From: Amycolatopsis methanolica 239
GTDB taxonomy: Bacteria; Actinomycetota; Actinomycetes; Mycobacteriales; Pseudonocardiaceae
DNA: 64,000 nt
Reading direction: 5' to 3'
Assembly (NCBI RefSeq): GCF_000739085.1
Contig: NZ_CP009110.1
Coordinates: 1,302,001 to 1,366,000, forward strand
Position numbers and translations under genes: made by a program. The notes under the pieces are model-generated. The model did no database searches. It saw only the letters and a program-made list of their open reading frames with translations, and was not told where the DNA came from. Positions 59,359-64,000 of this stretch are shown piece after piece; position 1 is the stretch's first letter; every line of letters begins with the position of its first letter.

Positions 59359-60813
59359 GTGGACAGGTCCAAACCCGAGCCCGTTGAGAGGTCCGTAACG
59401 GGATCGGACTTCCTCCAGCTCGACATCGGCGAGGCCCCGCCGGGCGGGCGGTCGGCGTGGCTCGCGGCACGCCTGCGGGACGCGATCGCGGACGGGCGGC
59501 TGCCGGTGGGCAGCAGGTTGCCGCCGACGCGGACGCTGGCCGCCGAGCTGGGCGTGTCGCGCGGGGTGGTGACCGAGGCGTACCAGCGGCTCGTCGAGGA
59601 CGGGCACGTCGCAGGGCGCGGCCGTGGCGGGACCGTCGTGGTGGCGGTACCCGTCACCGCGTCGCCCGCACCGCCGCCCGCGCCGAGCGCGGACGTCGTG
59701 TTCGAGCCGCGGCCGGACGTCTTCGACCGGTTGCGTGCCGCGCCGGCCCGCATCGACCTCACCCCCGGCGTGCCGGACCTGGCCGCGTTCCCGCGGGTGG
59801 CGTGGCTGCGGGCGGAACGGGCGGTGCTCGGCGGGCTGTCGGCGGCGGACTTCGGGTACGGCGACCCGCGGGGCGCGCCGGCGTTCCGGCTGGCGGTGGC
59901 GAATTGGCTGGCGCGCAACCGGGGCATCCGCGCTGATCCCGCCGACGTCGTCGTGGTCGCCGGGGTCGCGCAGGCGCTCGGCCTGCTCGCGACGGTGTTT
60001 CGCGCGCACGGCATCGGCGAGATCGCGGTGGAGGACCCCGGCTCGCTCGGCGCGCGGCAGCACCTCCGCAACAGGGGCCTGACCACCCCGCCGGTGCCGG
60101 TCGACGACGAAGGCGTGCAAGTGTCCGAACTGCGGTCGCCCGCGGTGCTGCTGACGCCCGCGCACCAGTTCCCCGTGGGCGTGGTGCTCGGCGGCGAGCG
60201 GCGGCGCGAGCTGATGCGGTGGGGTGGCCTGATCGTCGAGGACGACTACGACGCCGAGCACCGGTACGACCGCCCGCCGGTGCCCGCGCTGCGCTCGATG
60301 CTGCCCGAGCGGGTCTGCTACGCGGGCAGCATCTCGAAGCTGCTCGCCCCGGCGCTGCGGATCGGCTGGCTGCTCGTGCCCCCGCGGTACCAGCGGGACC
60401 TCGTGGACGCGAAGCGGTACGCCGACCTCGGCAACGCGGTGCTGCCGCAGCTGGTGCTGGGGCACCTCATGACGTCCGGTGAGCTGGAGCGGCACCTGCG
60501 CTTCGTGCGCCGCCGCCACCGGTGCCGCCGGGACGCGATGATCGACGCGGTCCGGCGGCACCTGCCCGGCGTGCGCGTGCACGGCGCGGCGGCGGGCCTG
60601 CACCTGATGATCACGTTCGACGGCGAACTGTCCGATGTGGACCTGGCGACCGCGGCGCTGTCCCGCGGGGTCAAGGTGCAGCCGCTGTCCTGGCACCGGC
60701 AGCTCCCCGGCGCGGCCGGCTTGGTGCTCGGCTACGGTGCCAGGTCGCCGGGCGAGATCGAGGAGGGTGTGCGGATCATCGCGGAGCTGGTGGCCCGTCG
60801 TAGCGCAGCATGA
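59359..60813 (+). CDS. MocR/PdxR-family regulator 2
   Basis: 484 residues: an N-terminal GntR HTH ('LRDAIADGRLPVGSRLPPTR', 'LAAELGVSRGVVTEAYQRLV') and a C-terminal aminotransferase-like domain with PLP lysine in 'AGSISKLLAPALRIGW'. It starts at a GTG close to the LysE start. MocR-LysE divergent pairs are a recurring arrangement, consistent with regulation of export in response to an amino acid bound through PLP. Its 3' end overlaps the PaiB remnant on the other strand. Confidence 0.88.
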   Translation: MDRSKPEPVERSVTGSDFLQLDIGEAPPGGRSAWLAARLRDAIADGRLPVGSRLPPTRTLAAELGVSRGVVTEAYQRLVEDGHVAGRGRGGTVVVAVPVTASPAPPPAPSADVVFEPRPDVFDRLRAAPARIDLTPGVPDLAAFPRVAWLRAERAVLGGLSAADFGYGDPRGAPAFRLAVANWLARNRGIRADPADVVVVAGVAQALGLLATVFRAHGIGEIAVEDPGSLGARQHLRNRGLTTPPVPVDDEGVQVSELRSPAVLLTPAHQFPVGVVLGGERRRELMRWGGLIVEDDYDAEHRYDRPPVPALRSMLPERVCYAGSISKLLAPALRIGWLLVPPRYQRDLVDAKRYADLGNAVLPQLVLGHLMTSGELERHLRFVRRRHRCRRDAMIDAVRRHLPGVRVHGAAAGLHLMITFDGELSDVDLATAALSRGVKVQPLSWHRQLPGAAGLVLGYGARSPGEIEEGVRIIAELVARRSAA

Positions 60814-61405
60814 GTTCCGCCAGCTCGCCGCCGACGTCGGCGCGCACCCTGGCCCGCACCCTGGCCCGCACGTCGGCCGGCATGTCCTGGCTCAGCTTGA
60901 ACACGCTGTGCACCTCACGCACCCGCACCCGGAACGCCACGTGCTCGACCAGCGATGCGAACCGCTCCCGGGACGACGTCATGTCCTACGACGGCGACCG
61001 CAGTTCCTCCGCCGGCGTCACCGTCTGCTCGACCACCGCGAGCGTCTCGGCGGGGTCGTCCACCGGCTCCAGCACGCCGGTCACGTGCACGGCCGCGTAG
61101 TTCCAGGTCGGCACGGCCGGGGTGTAGCCGTACGCGGTGGGGGAGACGTAGCCGTGTGCGTCGCGGAACACCAGCAGCACCGGGGCCGCGAAGCGAAGGA
61201 CCGCCACTGCGGGTTCGCCCGCGCCAGGTGCCCCAGCAGCGCCACGTCGTCCCAGCCGCCGGGCAGCGGGCCCGCCGGGAACACCACCGGCAGGTGCGTG
61301 GCGACCGGCGCATCGTCGGACGGTGTCACCAGCAGCGCGAACGGGTCGCGCCGCAGCAGGCGATCTCGTCGGCGACCGACGGGGCCGCGTACCGGGCGAA
61401 CTCGT
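60776..61405 (-). pseudogene. PaiB-like FMN-binding negative regulator, frameshifted
   Basis: In gene order on the minus strand: '[11 protein letters not shown]', then in a second frame 'DDAPVATHLPVVFPAG' and 'VALLGHLARANPQWR', then in a third 'VLLVFRDAHGYVSPTAYGYT' and 'VPTWNYAAVHVTGVLEPVDD', then a shift into 'HVAFRVRVREVHSVFKLSQD'. All are PaiB family blocks in the correct order, so the gene is recent but broken by at least three shifts. The family acts on polyamine or nitrogen metabolism in Bacillus. Confidence 0.82.
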
Positions 61406-61414
61406 GCACCTCAG

Positions 61415-63271
61415 CCCCGTGCGAGTGGCAGTGCGCACCGCGCGGCGCGGGCACGTCCAGCGTCGGGTTGCGGTCGAAGAACCCGGCCGGTTTCAGCGTG
61501 AACCCGCACCGGTCGACCGGCATCACCGGCCAGTCCTCGGTCCGCGGAAGTGCGTCAGGCCGAACGTGTGCCACACGACCAGGTCCGCACCGTCGATGTC
61601 CCGGTTTCCGCTGGTGTACGCGGGCAGCCCCTCGCCCGGCGGGCTCTGGTTCACCAGATCGCCGGCTGGGTAGCGCTCGTCCTCGGCGAAGCGCGTCACC
61701 CACAGGTGCTTCGTCGCGAACGTGGCTCTGCCGTGGATCGACGAGCCCTCATCGGCCAGCAGCACCGGAAGGCCCTCCGGCATCAACGCGTACCCGGGGT
61801 GCTCGCCGACGCGGTTCACCCGCTCCGGGTTGACGATGTGCCACACCCGCCCGCGGTCCGGCGCGGCCATCCGCTGCGCCTCCGACTCGCGCGACAACCG
61901 CCGGACGGACCGCGTGAACGCGTGGCCGTGGGGGTTCGAGGGACCCATCGGCACCCGTCGCATCTCGACCTCCTCCACCGCGTTGACGTCCCCGTCCGGG
62001 CGAGACCTGCGAGGCGTACGGCGCGATCCGCTCGTCGTAGGCGGCGGTGAACACGATCCCGGTCGCCTTGCACTCCAGCTCGATCGTGCCGTCCAGGTAG
62101 AGGCACCAGTAGAACCGTAGTCGTAGTTGCCGACGGTGACGAAGAACGACACGACCAGCCGCCGCTGCCGCCGGGTCTGCCTGCTGCCGTTGGACGGGTC
62201 GGTGTGCTTCCACAGCACCCCGGCGTCCTCTTCGTGGATGCAGATCGCGTTGGCCAGCGTCACCGGTTTGCCCTCGTCGTCGGCGACGATCGCGTCCACG
62301 TAGGTGATCTCGCCGAGGCAGTCGCAGCCCAGCTCGAGCGAGTTGGACAGCTTGCCGAGCTGGTACTCGCCGGTGCCGAAGTAGTTCTGCCAGAACCGGA
62401 TGGGCCCGGGGTCGGCGTAGGGCACGACCATCTCGGCCACCGACGCGCGGTGCACGACCGGCCGCAGCCGCCCGCCGTCGCTGAACCCGAGCTGGTGCAG
62501 CACCAGGCCCTCGCGCATGTCGAACCCGACCCGGACCTGCCAGTTCTCCCAGGTCAGCAGCCCGTCCTCCAGCGTGAAGCGGGGGCCGTCCGGCTGGGTG
62601 ATCTCGATCGGCCGCTGGGTGGTGCGCGCCGGGCCGGACACCGCCGGGTCGTCGTAGTCGCCGGATTCGGCCGGGATCGGCACCGCGCCGGTGTCCACGA
62701 TCTCGACGACCTCGCGGGCGATCAGGTCGACGAACGCGACCAGCCCGTCCACCGGGTGCGCCCAGACCATTGTGGACGGTTCGGGCCGCCTGTGCGCGAG
62801 CACCCGCACCAGCCGCCTGCCCTCGTCACCGGTGAACCGGCCCGCGGACAGCGCCGCGAGGTACACCTGGGCGGGGTCGTCGATGCCCCGCTCGCGCAGC
62901 GCCGCGCACCACTCCTCGTCGGCGGCCATGATCTCGCGGACCAGCTCGTGCTCGCCGGTGAGCACCGGGACCTGGCCGTGCTCGCCGGTGACCGGCGTGC
63001 GGGAGCCGACCGCGTCGGCGGTGAGGTCGACCAGCACCTCTTCGGCGTCGCCGGAGGCGGTGTCGAGCAGGAGCGCCCGCGCGCGGCGGGGCACCGGCGC
63101 GCCGTCGAGCTCGTAACGCGCGACGTCGGATTTCGCCGGTTCCACCAAGCCCACATAGGAAAACCGCGTCGAATTCCGCGGAGCGCCGGATGTTTCCAGA
63201 ATGTTTCGCACGCCGGTGATCTCGTTCGCGGTGAGGGGCGCGAGCGGGTGCGGGGCGCGACGGTCCGTCAC
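61415..63271 (-). pseudogene. copper-containing primary-amine oxidase, broken
   Basis: The 5' two-thirds are readable from a GTG at 63271: 'LTANEITGVRNILETSGAPR', '[20 protein letters not shown]' and '[20 protein letters not shown]', to the topaquinone site 'TVGNYDYG'. One base is then missing (near 62119) and the frame moves to '[20 protein letters not shown]'. After '[10 protein letters not shown]' about 20 codons are lost, including the HQH copper ligands expected there, and the next block is '[19 protein letters not shown]'. Finally 'WHTFGLTHF' shifts again into '[20 protein letters not shown]'. It cannot make an active enzyme. Intact, it would have oxidised primary amines. Confidence 0.88.
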
Positions 63272-63330
63272 GTGAGTCTCTTGAGGTCACCGGTGCCGGA
63301 ACGTTCCGGCAGCGGGATCGGAGGCTAGTT

Positions 63331-63744
63331 CGCTTCGGGCAATTGGTCAATGACGGAAAAAGAGCGGTCGGCGTGATCGTGGACCGGGACGGCAAGGTGG
63401 TGCGCGGCAACTACCACGCCGGCACCGGCGAGCGGCACCTGCCGTTCGTGGACTACGAATCGGCCTGCGCCGGCACGGAAACGGCCCGCACGGCCTCGGG
63501 GAACACGACGTTGACGGTCGTCATCACCAACGCGAAGCTGAACGACGTGGCCCTCAAGCAGTTCGCGACGCAGGTGCACAGCTCGATGCACCGCACGATC
63601 CACCCGTTCCACACCGAGCTGGACGGCGACACGCTGTACGCGCTGACCACCGACGCGGTCGACCTGGAGGGCATCAACCCGACCGGGCTGGGCGCGCGGG
63701 CCTCCGAGGTGGCGTGGGACGCGGTGCTGGCGAGGACCCGATGA
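63331..63744 (+). pseudogene. P1-family (DmpA/S58) aminopeptidase, C-terminal fragment
   Basis: About 135 residues: 'LVNDGKRAVGVIVDRDGKVV', the nucleophile-region 'SGNTTLTVVITNAKLNDVAL', and 'VHSSMHRTIHPFHTELDGDT'. These are the middle and C-terminal blocks of a self-processing peptidase normally 350 or more residues long. The N-terminal part and a proper start are missing. It overlaps the next gene (ATGA). Confidence 0.72.
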
Positions 63745-64000
63745 AGGTCGTGGTGGCCGACGACCCGCGGACGCTCGGCGCGGACTGCGCGGGCGAGATC
63801 CGGGCGGCCTTCGACGGTTACGCGCGGCTGTTCGCCGCCCACGGCATCGGGTTCGAGCAGGTGCGGGCGTGGGGCGCGGCGGCGCTGGAGGAAACCAGCG
63901 AATGAGCGCCGTCGCTGGGCGAGGAGCTGCTCGGGGTGGCCGAGGGCAGCGGGCTCGCGGGGTGGCAGCTGGGCGCGCTGAACGGGCGCACCGAAATCCT
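63741..64000 (+). pseudogene. C45-type acyltransferase/peptidase (IAT-like), in-frame stop, partial
   Basis: From the ATG at 63741 the frame reads 'TLGADCAGEIRAAFDGYARL' and 'WGAAALEETSE', then TGA (63903-63905), and continues in the same frame as 'APSLGEELLGVAEGSGLAGW' and 'LGALNGRTEI' to the window edge. In isopenicillin-N-acyltransferase-like proteins a tryptophan is typical at the stop position (W-x-P), so TGG to TGA is likely. The remainder is outside the window, so how broken the gene is cannot be judged. Confidence 0.65.

Noticed and set aside
1..64000. tRNA, rRNA, riboswitch or phage attachment sites
   Set aside because: I found no cloverleaf, rRNA-like stretch, recognisable riboswitch core or integrase-linked direct repeats by reading; a covariance-model search would be decisive.

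Overview
The window is about 70% GC chromosomal DNA from an actinomycete, most likely the Pseudonocardiaceae (Amycolatopsis-like). Supporting signs are a lone ParE/ParC pair, an F420-dependent oxidoreductase, a relative of the mycothiol-linked nitroreductase Rv2466c, PucR and GlxA regulators, a stand-alone LigD polymerase domain, and pervasive 4-bp ATGA/GTGA gene overlaps. I saw no rRNA, tRNA or CRISPR array.

Layout. 0-11 kb is mostly core: a partial methyltransferase, an RluA pseudouridine synthase, remnants of a TetR/MFS pair, parE-parC, a 15-bp tandem-repeat spacer, a hydrolase, a GAF-SpoIIE-ATPase phosphatase coupled to a STAS protein, and an F420 oxidoreductase. At 11.8-12.8 kb an IS5-family element sits in the 3' tip of a LysR gene, against a sugar-acid dehydratase. 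14.6-16.5 kb holds an MFS-MarR pair behind a palindromic operator. 16.5-26.6 kb is a first catabolic island: PucR, three DUF917 proteins, DUF1445, an SDR, a hydantoinase/oxoprolinase and an NCS1 permease, interrupted by a secreted trypsin-like protease. 26.7-31 kb holds a class V aminotransferase, a GlxA regulator and an AraC/GH92 chimeric pseudogene.

31.4-35.1 kb encodes a hydroxyquinol pathway: one polypeptide carries maleylacetate reductase and hydroxyquinol 1,2-dioxygenase, followed by a flavin hydroxylase broken by loss of one GC unit. 35.7-36.2 kb is a degenerate 31-32 bp tandem array. 37.7-52.9 kb is a second, divergently organised island: CoA-transferase, CitE-type lyase, Zn cyclase and MmgE/PrpD on the minus strand; a complete branched-chain-type ABC importer, a second MmgE/PrpD, an Asp/Glu racemase-like protein, an FAD dehydrogenase and a hydantoinase-like amidohydrolase on the plus strand; then an IclR regulator. 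It looks like an import-and-degrade system for a cyclic amide or imide whose carbon ends as a CoA-activated dicarboxylate.

53-64 kb has the LigD polymerase domain, two DUF202 proteins, two MocR/PdxR regulators, a LysE exporter and formaldehyde dehydrogenase. It also holds a run of broken genes: an Rv2466c-like gene, an MFS gene, a B3/B4-TetR chimera, PaiB, a copper amine oxidase lacking its HQH copper ligands, a P1 peptidase, and a C45 acyltransferase with an in-frame stop.

Two copies of a roughly 215-260 bp intergenic element (near 31.2 and 51.9 kb) keep consecutive hairpins despite sequence differences. Two mini-ORFs (39.1 and 44.5 kb) sit inside ATGA couplings in the manner of mycobacterial MIRUs. 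All calls come from reading the sequence; no database search was run.
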